Assembly: GCF_000485595.1 (NCBI RefSeq)
Contig: NW_014577527.1
Span: forward strand, 167,227-229,194
DNA length: 61,968 nt
Reading direction: 5' to 3'
Source: Priapulus caudatus
Taxonomy: Eukaryota > Priapulida > Priapulimorpha > Priapulimorphida > Priapulidae
Under the pieces are notes generated by a model that searched no databases, had not been told where the DNA came from, and saw only the letters and a program-made list of their open reading frames with translations. Shown piece after piece: positions 22,601 to 32,599 of this stretch. Within the stretch, counting starts at the first letter, position 1, and each line of letters begins with the position of its first letter. Made by a program: the position numbers and the translations under genes.

Positions 22601-25600
22601 CGGACGGACGGACGGACGGTACGGAGCACTGACGGACGAATCATCGCGATTCTACAAAGTTGATCTGACGTTCGTCAGGTAAAGCTTAATAATAGTATAT
22701 AACTTTAGTAATAGAAATATATCAACTATACTGAGACTCCGCCAACTTACGAAGATTCGAGGTTACGAAACTTTACGATTGATACGAACAAATTATTGCC
22801 CTGAATAAGTCTACCTTAGTGTAATAAAGTCAAATATGGTGAAAAAAAGACACAATCGCCCCGCCTGAGTTTTGACTTTCGGCCAACTCCTGTTTCACCG
22901 TATATGCGTTTACACTTGTACAGCTTCTAGTTACTCGAGTGCACACGCAATATAATACTATATATACATACATTACTGTACATGTAACCTATACTAATAG
23001 TTATAGTATATTGTCAATTACTGTATACGCACGACGTCAGGGTCGTAGTGGCCTCCAAAATGTTACTGCCGGGCGTCTAGAGTGACAAGTGACGCTTAAA
23101 AAATAGGGAAAATAGACAATTTCAGTGTGAAAAAATAGGAGGGAAAATAGGGAGTTTTCGGCTGAGAAAATATATGTTAAATAGGAATATTTTGTTGCGT
23201 TAAGATGGCCTCCTAACACCCCTACAGCCATCCCGGATCTACCACAAATGGTTTTATTAATATACAATTTGGATTACCATTCACATGCGACATATTTTGA
23301 GATTTAATAATGAAAATGCATGTATAAATTTATAAGCAGTTCTATACATGCATAAGCACCCATACATGTAGACTACTCCAGAAAATAGTATGGACGTACA
23401 TATATACATGCGGGCGGATCCGGCTTTTTGAAAAAAAGGGGGTCCGTACGAAATAAGACGCAACTTTATAAAAAGGATGCCCGAAGGCAGCTTAGCGACG
23501 GTCTAAGGCACCGTTGCCACCTAGAGGGGAGTAGGTTCCTTTCCCCCCGAAAGTTTTTAAAATTGGATGCTTCTGAGACATCTGAGCATAATTGTTGTAT
23601 GTCGGTACGATGCCAAGATGGAATTCCAATTTTAAGCAGAAGAAAATTATTTTATGTCGTTTTCCCTTTTTGGCGGTAAAAAAAGGGGGGGTCCGGGACG
23701 CCCGGGACCCCCCTCGGATACCACAACCACATCCAACTGAGAAACAATTTTAATGAAATACAATCTGTGCGATAGTAAAAAGTATATTACGTTAATTAAG
23801 TAAGAGTTGGGGTTCTCCCGCAGAATTTTTTTGAAAATTGGGTTCACATCAAATGTAAATTCCTGCATCTGGAAGGATACATACAATCTGGATTCGAAAA
23901 TGAAAGCCCTCAAAAATAGGAAAAATAGGAATTTGTCCAGAAAATAGTAGAAGGAGAAGGAAAGGGAAAAATAGGAATGCCCAGAAAATAGGGAGGAAAA
24001 AATAGGAACAAATAGGAACTTGACGCCCTGTTACTGCAGAAAATGTGTAGGATCACCCGTATTAATATCAAGAGTGGCGGTTTATGGTGTGTGCCGCAGG
24101 CACGCCATGGCTGACGCCGCGATCCAGAAAAGAAGAAAATTTGTGTGAAATTTAGAGCCTGAAAAGCATTTCCTGTATTTCAGGCTAGTTTGAAAGCAAC
24201 CAAGTGCAATTCTGATATTTTAAAAAGTCAATTTGTTAAATTTAAAGAGCGAATGTAGTAAAGCTGATGTTTTGACTAAAGTTTTCTAAACATATATATT
24301 ATGAGGATGATAACTAATAAACATTGTATTACAGAAACTTGGGTATAATATACTATAGTACCATAATTATAGAAAAATAATATAGATTTTTAATTGTTCC
24401 GTTCCAGTGCAGGCGATACTTCGAATACGTGAAGGCATGCATGCAACGTGTGTGTGTTACTGTGTGGGTCCGATGCGCGTGTGTTGTCTCTGTGTGGGTG
24501 TGTGTGTGTGTGTGTGTGCGGTGGTGACTTGTGTGGTGCGTTCGTGCGTGCGTGTGACAATTCGAAAAGCCCGCTATTTTGGGGGTGGGCGTGACCTGAG
24601 TTACAAATAACCCCCCTGTGATTACTATATAGAGCGGGGGGAAGCACTTTTGAAGGTCACCTTAAAGCACTTAATAAGACCAATTGTTTGGCCAATTTTG
24701 GTTTAGCTCTAAGCTCTCAAATTTGGGTGAGTGGAGAAGGCAATCATCTTAGAGCTACTTTCAAAGTGAGAGGAACCCGATTTTTTCGGATTCTTTGGCT
24801 ATTTTCTGCTGCTTATCTCTTAAACATTGGACAAAATGTTAAACTAGGCCATTCCGTACTATTGGAAACAAAGTTTATGCAACATATTGGCAACAAAGCA
24901 TCGCGCTTAGTGAGTTATTAGGTAATACTCATTCAATGTAAATTCAGTGCAATGAAAGTTTATGGTCTTGTTTAATTAAATATTTATGCTCTAAACTTCA
25001 ATATTAGTCATCTTATTTCACTTTTGGGCCTCAATGCGAAATATCAAATAATTAGGACTGGTACAGAAAAAAACTACTGACCCAGAGGAGATGTTATCCC
25101 AAATTTTTTGAGACAAAGTCTTACCATACGGAATTGAGAAAATATAAGCGGTTTTCTCTAACAAGAAGTCATGTACACGAACCCCCCCCCCCCCAGAGCC
25201 TGACTATCCAGTAGTGTTTGAATTTGGAGAGACACACATACACACACGCGCGCGACGCCGTGCGCGACACGCAACGCACAGCACCCCACACATTGCACAC
25301 AGGGGAGCCCCCACACACACGGCACGCACACACACACACGCACACGCACACACACACACACAAACACACACGCACGCACACACACACACACACTTACCTG
25401 TATTTCTTGTTACTTTCAGGCACACGGCGCACTGCCTGCAGTTAATGACCTGGCACTACTCGACGCACCACCTGCTGAGAAAACCGAGGTAACTTCCCAT
25501 TATCACATTTCTAATATCGCAAAGTGATGCAATCTATATAAGCGTGGATCGTATTATAATAGAAGCGTCGATATCTGACGCAGCCTGAGATTAGGCGTCA

Positions 25601-26244
25601 CACGTTTGTCGCTATTTAGACACGTTGGTCGTCTGTTTTATGCCATCGCATCTTAATATCCACATATTTAACGCAATATTATCACATGTTATTAGTCACA
25701 TATTTAAAGCAATACGGACATCCCCCAAGTCTACACAAACCCGTGCATGCGTTCGGTGCTATTTTTATTCACTCGTCTTGTGTTTGATGTCATGAGTTTG
25801 GCAATATTTTCAGATGCACATGTTTGCGACTAAGTTATCGGGACCCAGTATCGCTCTCACGGGACTTAACTTCTTCATCATTGATCGAGGCTTTCTCCTC
25901 ACGGTAGGTGGCGCGCATGAGAAGTACCATCATTCGATCTATCGCACGTCTAGAGACGTGAAATTCTCTCGTGACTCTGATTTGTTGTCGACATTATGAT
26001 GTCATAGATGAAGTCGTTGCTTACCGTCGACAACGGCGTTTATCAAACAATGACGTCATCGCTGGCATCGTTTCTCACACAATGACGTAATCGGCGTCGG
26101 AGTGGCTGTCGTGATGACGTCATCAGCGAAGTCGTTTGTCATGCGACTCCTGACCTAGGTGGCAGCGTTAATGTTTGTCATGCGACTCCTGACCTAGGTG
26201 GCAGCGTTAATGTTTGATTTAGTGTTCGTGATAACATTTCTGCT

Positions 26245-26275
<31 letters not shown>

Positions 26276-26424
26276 ATGATGATGCTAATAATAATGCTGT
26301 TTAACTGTACGTAAATCTTTCGTTGCAGATCTTGGGAGTCTTCATAACGTATTTTATCCTGCTCGTTCAATTTTCTACACCACCCGGCATGACAGCGTCA
26401 GTTAACAATATCACAGTACACTAA
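19427..26424 (+). CDS. GRL unit C: intact gustatory-receptor-like gene with long polyQ N-terminus
   Basis: Insect-type gustatory-receptor-like seven-span protein, probably a chemosensory ligand-gated channel subunit (family knowledge; the ligand is unknown). Four exons, all phase 0: 19427-20833, 25420-25488, 25814-25903, 26329-26424, giving about 553 residues. Residues 16-133 are a Gln/His tract. Then come the conserved EDNLYNALRPLLRCMKLFG, six predicted membrane spans in exon 1, and VRRRHQYLCTL before span 5. Exon 2 starts AHGALPA. Exon 3 has LSGPSIALTGLNFF. Exon 4 has ITYFILLVQFS, the TYhhhhhQF signature at the C-terminal span, and stops 16 residues later. The short 3' exons with phase-0 introns match the usual C-terminal structure of the family. 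The 4.6-kb first intron is packed with repeats (SINE, hAT-like, PIN/CXC element end). It is the only complete gene in the cluster. Confidence 0.85.
19472..19825 (+). repeat. CAG/CAA/CAC array coding a 118-residue Gln/His tract
   Basis: 118 codons without interruption, CAG, CAA and CAT/CAC plus a few CCG, CGG and TAT, inside GRL C exon 1. All other frames are open too (polySer/Asn, polyLeu, Ala/Val), which is an artefact of the repeat. Unit A has 105 codons, B only 6 and E 7. Confidence 0.9.
20877..21130. repeat. 65-bp tandem repeat, about four copies, in GRL C intron 1
   Basis: The unit containing TTATATATGCAATTGTACCT and TTTTGCAAGTTTACAG recurs at 20883, 20948 and twice more. A corrupted version follows GRL D exon 1 at about 29265-29400. 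Confidence 0.9.
21140..21850. repeat. GGTTCCGG/CCGGAACC-rich repeat in intron
   Basis: Starts near TTCCGGAAACCGGAACCGG and ends near CGGCCGGTAACT. The interior stretch GTCAGCAAGTTGACTC also occurs in the element at 29521-29936. It looks like a non-autonomous DNA element, but I could not delimit clean TIRs here. Confidence 0.45.
21855..22040 (-). mobile_element. tRNA-derived SINE
   Basis: On the - strand a head (22037-21972) has the A-box-like ATAGCGCCAACGG and the B-box-like GGATTAGAATCC in tRNA order. An AT-rich tail follows with CTGTATTTCTTTCTATC and CACGCCAAATATTTTACAT, which also appears in similar form after the tRNA-like head at 61617. Confidence 0.6.
22280..22688 (+). repeat. CGGACGG-tail repeat, copy in GRL C intron 1
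   Basis: Has CTATACACGAATATGA, CATCCTTGACCTTTGACG, a GGACGGACGGACGG run and TGATCTGACGTTCGTCAGGT at the 3' end, as in the other copies. Confidence 0.75.
22690..23061. repeat. Intron sequence shared with GRL D
   Basis: About 350 bases (CTATACTGAGACTCCG ... CTTCTAGTTACTCGA) recur in corrupted form at 29994-30260, showing that the introns of units C and D were duplicated together. No gene content. Confidence 0.7.
23070..24029. mobile_element. Non-autonomous hAT-like element with 8-bp target duplication
   Basis: GTTACTGC occurs directly outside both ends (23062-23069 and 24030-24037). The ends are CGGGCGTC and GACGCCCT. The interior is A/G-rich with many AAAATAGG units and a GGGGGTCC/GGACCCCC palindrome (23690-23715). 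The 8-bp duplication and short GGGCGTC ends fit hAT. No transposase frame. Confidence 0.7.
24400..24560. repeat. GT-rich microsatellite
   Basis: GTGTGTG and GTGCGTGCG units with interruptions. No gene. Confidence 0.8.
24566..25204 (-). mobile_element. Terminal fragment of the PIN/CXC transposon
   Basis: Reverse complement of the left ~560 bases of the element at 55042-59655, beyond the TIR into its 3' flank: GTTACAAATAACCCCCC, GAGCACTTAATAAG-type and ATACTCATTCAATGTAA blocks match. It ends CCCCCAGAGCCTGAC then TA, directly followed by GRL intron sequence (CAGTAGTGTTTGAATTT). No coding part is retained. Confidence 0.75.
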
Positions 26425-26734
26425 ATACACTAGGAATGCACTAAAGAACCTAATAAAGAATACAGTAGAAAAACAAAGAATACCGTAAAGAAACTAAGAG
26501 AGAATACAGTAGAAAAACAACGAATATAGCAGAGAAACAAAGAAAAAATATATTAGAAAAACAAAGAATACAGTGAAGTAGCTTATAGAGAAACTAAAAA
26601 TACAGAATTATTTTAAAAGGATGTTCAATGTGTTGTGTGTTTTAACGAGTGTGACCGCACAGCCGCTTCTTAATTTTTACTGTGTTTTTTTAAAGCACAG
26701 TTACTAACTAATTGTAAAGTCAGACGACAGAGCA

Positions 26735-26995
26735 GCGCATGCGTGCGTGCATGTGTGCGTGCGTGCGCGCGTCTGTGTTCGTATGTGCGTGTGTGTGCGT
26801 GCATGCGTGCGTCTGTGTGTGTATGTGCATGCGTGCGTGCGTGCGTGAGTCTGTGTGTGTATGTGCATGCGTGCGTGCGTGCGTCTGTGTGCATGTGTGC
26901 GTGCTTGTGTCTGTGTGTATGTGCATGCGTACGTGCGTGCGTGCGTCTCTGTGTCTGTGTGTGTATGTGCGCATGCGGCGTGCGTGCGCCGGTCG

Positions 26996-27028
<33 letters not shown>

Positions 27029-27185
27029 TGTGTGTGCGTGCGTACGTGGGCATGCGTGCGTGCCGTGCGTCTGTGTGTGTGGTGTGTGTGCGTCTATGTG
27101 TATGTGTGTGCGTGCGTGCGTCTGGTGTGTATGTGTGTGTGTGCCGTGCGTGCGTGGACATGCGTGGCGTGGGGCGTTGCATGCA
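26735..27185. repeat. GT/GCGT microsatellite upstream of GRL D
   Basis: As at 13585 and 18355. The last part is identical to the array before GRL C. 26425-26734 is the inter-unit spacer, also present at 13380-13580 and 18110-18340. Confidence 0.9.
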
Positions 27186-27648
27186 TGTTTATAACTATCA
27201 CGCTCGATAGTAAGCGCACACTATAAACACATGTTGATCAAATCGCCATCATATTTGGTCGATGCCATTGGATTGGTACAGGTTGCTATACCATCATTTG
27301 CTGCGCATTTGCTCCAATTTGCTTGGCCTTTGTAACAACACGAAGCATTAGAATGCAGGTGCGCTATATGGCGATAATGGCTTTTTGTAAATACTATAAT
27401 ATTATCGCAAGAGAATTCATCAAAGCAGGCAGCATATTTGCCAAAAGTAGCAACTATTTCGCGCGTGTCAACTGCTTTTGTGTGCCGTGCGTCGGGTAAA
27501 CATGGAAAAGGTCAGGCGATGGCTTATCTGCGCATGCGTACGGGATACGCGTTGACGCATTTTTCGAGTTCGTCCGTCGCTCTTATCTGCACTAGCGCCG
27601 CATCGTATAGAGAATTCGTGTTTAACATTGTAGCACGTTGTAACATCA

Positions 27649-29215
27649 ATGGCGACGTAGTCAATGAGAGTATGGAAAGGTTGTATCTGGGGATGAAGCA
27701 AGCAGCAGGCAGGGCAGCAGCAAGCAAGGCAACAGCAGCAGCATGCCGCAACATGCACCCAAACCAACACCATGCAGCGCACAACAACAACAACAATCCA
27801 ACAAGCAACTACATCATCATATACAACAACAACCAACATCAACAACAACTGACACACACAACAACCACCAGCAGCCGCAGCGGGCACAAGCAACAACAAC
27901 ACCAGCCAGCAGCAACAACAAGCAACAACATCATCACGCAACAACACAACCACCAGCCACACCAGCAGCAACAACCACAACGTTAATTAGCAACCACAGG
28001 CGGCCACGCAGCAGGCAGGCAGCAGGCAGGCAGCAGACAACACATCATCAGCAGGAGGAGTTTTGAATCGGTGATGAGAGATGTGAGGCAGGGAGCCGCA
28101 GAAGAGACAAACCTGTAGCAACGCACTGAGACTTGCGCCTGAGGAAACCTGCTGCTTCAGATGCATGAAGGCTGTTCGGGATGTGGCCGGCGTGAGAGAG
28201 ACGGCCACCGCTAGCCCGGGCACGCGGGAGACGTCGCCCGCTTCACCGCAGGTGATGGCTGCGCTGTCATCTACTCTGCCGCGCATCTTGGGCTGGGATT
28301 GCTGTGGAATTGCTCGCACCATGTCAATTGTAAACACAGTATCAGCTCTAACGCCTAATCAAGATCATCGCACAGCTCGCTGTGGTGTAGGGCAGCTGGT
28401 AGGCTGAGACTGTGGACAGGATAACGTTTTGGCCTGGCATTGGCTCTTCTTTCTCGCAGAGAAGGAACCACTCTCGAACCTTCGCACGCAACGACTGGCG
28501 GAAGCTATTCCGAAACCCGATGTCGCACCGTGACAGTCGGGCGAGCGTCGGGCCAAAATGCGAGCGCCTATGGCTCGCGTGCAGACGCTCTGGCCATTGC
28601 TTCACAAGTCGTCAGTGCAACGGGATGCACGCTGCTTTTCGTGGGAATAGAAACGCCGGGTTCATCACGCGGTTCATAACGGCGCGTGCCATTCAAAAGG
28701 TGCAAGTTTGTGTATCTGTCGCTCTGCTTCTTCATCCGTCGCTGAACCATAACATCTTTCTTCGTAACCGATCCAGCTGTTAAGGCAGTCTGGGCGAGAT
28801 GTTAACATAGACAGTGTTCTCAAAAGCTAACTCAGATTCTCGAGGAAGCTGTGACAGAACGAACATCAAAGCCTTCTCGATAGGCGGACGAATGTTCCAT
28901 CAGAGCGTGCGACACGACACGTAGCACAGAGTTGCGGCGGCCGCCACCAGTACATCTGGCACAGCTCGTGCGGCGTACGGACGCCATGTTTGGTCCGCTG
29001 GCTGCTGACGACGTAAACGCTGTCGTCGGTGGTGGTGCTGTGATATTCGCTGCTGTATAAAATGCCACACTCCGCCGGTCGCAGGTGTTTGCTTTTAGCA
29101 GTGTCGTCGGTATCAGTGAATGGTGGATGTACCCATGTTTGCTGGTTCCCGCCATTCACTGGTAGTTATCGAGGTTCAGCCTTTCATAAGACTGGCAGCA
29201 AGACTAGCGGAAGAG
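27649..29215 (+). pseudogene. GRL unit D exon 1, insertion-riddled copy
   Basis: Colinear with GRL C exon 1 from the start (ATGGCGACGTAG against ATGCGACGTAG) through the polyQ region, CCTGTAGCAACGCACTGAG and ATGCATGAAGGCTGTTCGGG, to the same donor (GGAAGAG then GTAGGA). Single extra bases occur every few tens of bases, so no frame stays open. It spans 1567 nt against 1407 in C. Differences are dominated by insertions, few by substitution, which is typical of uncorrected single-molecule reads and unlike normal pseudogene decay (compare E). The underlying gene may be intact. Its 3' exons are probably those at 38273-39992. Confidence 0.7.
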
Positions 29216-29520
29216 GTAGGAGAATATTGTGACCTCGATATTCGTATTGTATTTAGCTAATGATATCTGTTATAATATGCAATTGTACCTAATTTCGCAA
29301 GTTTACAGTTGTGATAGTGTTGCTTTCAAATATCCTGATTATATATGCAACAATATGGTATGGCTAATATTTGGGCAGTTTAGCAGTTGTGATATATATA
29401 TATATTGGTTCTTAATAAAACTAAATTGAGCGTATAAGTTATTACTGTTATTATATATTATTATTATTAATTATTAATTATTATTATTATCATCCATACA
29501 CCAGGCATCACTCATTATTA

Positions 29521-29936
29521 TTAGGGGCGTGCACCCGGAATCAGAACTTTGTTAAGTTCGCGAGCCCGCAACCGGAACCGGCCGGCGCGCAACTTGAAAA
29601 AAGTTCTGGCCGGCAACTACGGCTGGGCGCGGCAACCGGACATTTAGCTGGGAATACAACGCTAGGTTTATAGTGGCAAACGTTTTTTTGGGCCGAATAA
29701 GTGTGAGAGTTGTTACCACTAAGTATTGTCAGCAAGTGACTCCAATTTGACTCCTCACTACAATGCAGTGACTGATCCTTTGATCTTGATGAGTTCTAGG
29801 CAAAATGAAATTAGGAAAACGTTCCGGCTCCCGGCGCGAGCTGAAGGGTTCCGGCTGAACCGGAAATTATGAAAAATTGAAAATGCCGAGGCATGCCCAT
29901 GTTTCCCGACCGAATCAAGTTCCGGTGCCGCCCTAT
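29521..29936. mobile_element. hAT-like element with GGTTCCGG interior
   Basis: Begins TAGGGGCGTGCACCCGGAA; the right end inverted reads TAGGGCGGCACCGGAAC. Flanks TCATTATT and TCATTATC could be an 8-bp duplication blurred by sequence error. Related in its interior to 21140-21850. Confidence 0.5.
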
Positions 29937-30299
29937 ATCATTATCATTCATTTCCGTTTTCAGCTATATTGTTTGAATCATTGTATTAATAGTATATAAT
30001 AGTATATAATTAGTAATAGAAATATATAACTATACTGAGACTGCCGCTCAACTTACGAAGAATTTCGAGTTAACGAAACTTTCGATGATACGAACTAAAT
30101 ATTGCCCTAATATAAAGTCATTACCATTAGTGTAAATAAATGTCAAAATATGTGAATAAAAAGACACAAATCGCCCCGCCTGATTTTGACTTTCGTGCCA
30201 AGCTCCTGTCTTCACGTATATCGTTTACACTATGTACAGCTCTAGTTACTCGATGTTCACCCGTACATATATATCCTAGTATAATATAATTTTTTATAG

Positions 30300-31559
30300 C
30301 TATTACTAGACCCGCTCAATAGGTCTATGTCCCCCAGGGTACTGGGCCGGACATGTACCTGAGTGACGGCGCCGGAAAATTTTTGATGTAGAGAGCTCTG
30401 AGATGCTTCTGAGACACTGTTGTGTAATAATTTCGAAGCCGCTGCATGTGGGGGTGAAAATGTTTGGTTTTGCATGGGGAACGCGCATCCGAAAATTTGA
30501 ATAATAATAATGGAATAAAAATACCAAAATGTAGGGGTGAACTTGCTGGTTTGCCTGTTGCCAAATCGAGTTCACCTCTGCATAAATCAGAAAACCGGAC
30601 AATATACCGAGTGCTGGAAAATAGGCAGCTGGTCCATAGTCCGTTGACTGGTAACTTTTCAGCCAGGCTGGCTACTTTTGGAGCAGGACTGGCTGAATTT
30701 GCAAGAAAATTGTCCCAGGGGGGAAGTCTATGTTCCAGTCAGTGGTATTGTCCGTAAAAGCCGGAAAAAGGTAACTCAACATAAGGAAAATTAGCGCTTT
30801 CTGATTGGCTGGAATTTTGGCAAGTATGTCAGCCTGCAGACTAAGGCAAAATCCGCGAATTCATCTAACCAAAGAACCCTGAGGTAAAGCTGTAATACTA
30901 ATCGGTCTAAGCGAACATAAACAGAAAGTAGATAACAAAACGTATTGCGTATAAGCCCTACGCAAATACTATATCAAATTTCCTAAGCTAAACAAAACTC
31001 GGGCAGCTATAAGCCCAGACCTCTGCATAACTTTAAGCTTAAGATGAAAATACCACATTTGGCACAAAAATTGAATTATAGTGATATTATATGTTATATT
31101 TAAATGAGTAAATATGTGTTTTTCATGAAAAATACATACAGACAACTTACTTATCTAACGGTTATAAACCAAACAAACAATTTACAAATGGCGTTTGTTC
31201 TCTGGTTGTTTTGAAGGTTTACGGACATATAATCGTACTTTATCGCGTGGTTTCATATGCTGCCCGCGGCGGCTAGGTACGTTTATGTCAACACAGGGTA
31301 CATATATGCTGAGAAATCAGGTCTGGTACACTTGTGAACATTATACGTACGTCGGGTGACATAGTCTGTCAAGTAGCTGATGTTGACAACAACCCCTTCA
31401 GCGGGTTAGTGATTAGGGATAGGGGATAGCGGTGACTGTTTGTCACTTGTGTGTGGGAACTGCCATACCGCGTAGCCTCGCGACATTAGATAGCGGCTGC
31501 CGTATGCCTTTTGCTTAATGATATGAAAACAACGTGTATTAATTGTTTTGGAACATTTC
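30300..31559. other. Intron or intergenic repeat mix
   Basis: No gene seen. 31320-31410 holds ACGTACGTCGGGTGACATA and GACAACAACCCC, a degraded half of the MITE family of 1127 and 47409. The rest is unassigned. Confidence 0.5.
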
Positions 31560-32205
31560 TTGTGTATAGCACCAGGCAATGGCGGCTATGATATTTAGAC
31601 GTGCGGTTGTGCATTTAGATGGCGGGGTGCTCGACGATAGCCTGGGCGGCCGCCAGGCTATAAGGTGGCTCTTGAGAACGCGATTTTGTAATAGTGGTNN
31701 NNNNNNNNNNNNNNNNNNNNNNNTACGTACTTCGGGTACACTTATCTGGTAGTAGATAACGCTAGAGTTTGGGACCAACGAAGCCACAATTCAGCGTTGA
31801 GAATCATTAGCGGATAAGAAATAGGTTGACTGTTTGATACTTAGATGTGTGGAGACCTGCACGTAACCCGTAGCCTCGGAGACATTAACGAATAACAAGA
31901 CGCATAGCAGCGACAATGGCAGTGTAGTAATGACTTGGCCATTACCCGTCAGCCTCGAGCATTAAAGAGGATACGGACTGCCGTACGGACACCGGCCGAA
32001 GCCTCTGCATGATATAAAAACGAAAAGAATGTAATTAAATTGGTTTATGAAACTTCTTGTGTATACACCAGATGGCGGAGATGAGTATTCAAGAAGAGAA
32101 TTGGGAACAGGGGGTGATTTGTAGGATGGCCGGGGCTCGGACGATAAGCCTGGGCGGGGCGCCCAGGGTTGATAAGATGCTCTTGGAGAACCAAATTGAT
32201 ATGTA
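31560..32205. repeat. Two terminal fragments of the 9022-9725 TIR family around a gap
   Basis: 31560-31690 and 32075-32205 are copies of one another (CTTGTGTATA ... GATAGCCTGGGCGG ... CTCTTGAGAAC), separated by the 25-N gap and ~350 bases that also repeat 31380-31500. They match the inverted right part of 9022-9725. Telomere-like TTAGGGTTAAGGTTAGGG follows at 32223-32245. Confidence 0.6.
31699..31723. other. Assembly gap (25 N)
   Basis: Exactly 25 N with related sequence on both sides. Confidence 1.
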
Positions 32206-32599
32206 TAGCGGTTAGGATTAGCGTTAGGGTTAAGGTTAGGGTAGAGCCATAAGGGCGGGACTCCCTAAGAGCTCGTTAGTGAGTAGGCGGAAGGATACGG
32301 GTCTCAGGCAAGGATTGATAATATATAGTACCAAGGGGGTACGCTTCCAGGCAAGATAACCCTGAGGTAGAACATAAGACCCATTTCAGCATTTACTAAC
32401 CTTACTATGACAAAGTATGAGGCAGAGATGTAAAAATGAAAAGTGATAAGTCGGAATACTACATGTCGAGTAGCTCAGGACTCCGTCGTGATTTGATTGA
32501 TTTCAAACGTATGACGTAGGGACATGAGAGATGTGTAAAACGTGCGCTCCTTGGTAACCACATCTTAAGGAATAAAGCAGCGGAACATGATATGCTCAG

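Noticed and set aside
27649-29215. GRL D as a pseudogene riddled with genuine frameshifts
   Set aside because: The indels are nearly all single-base insertions at a steady rate across coding and non-coding DNA, unlike the decay in GRL E; sequence error is more likely.
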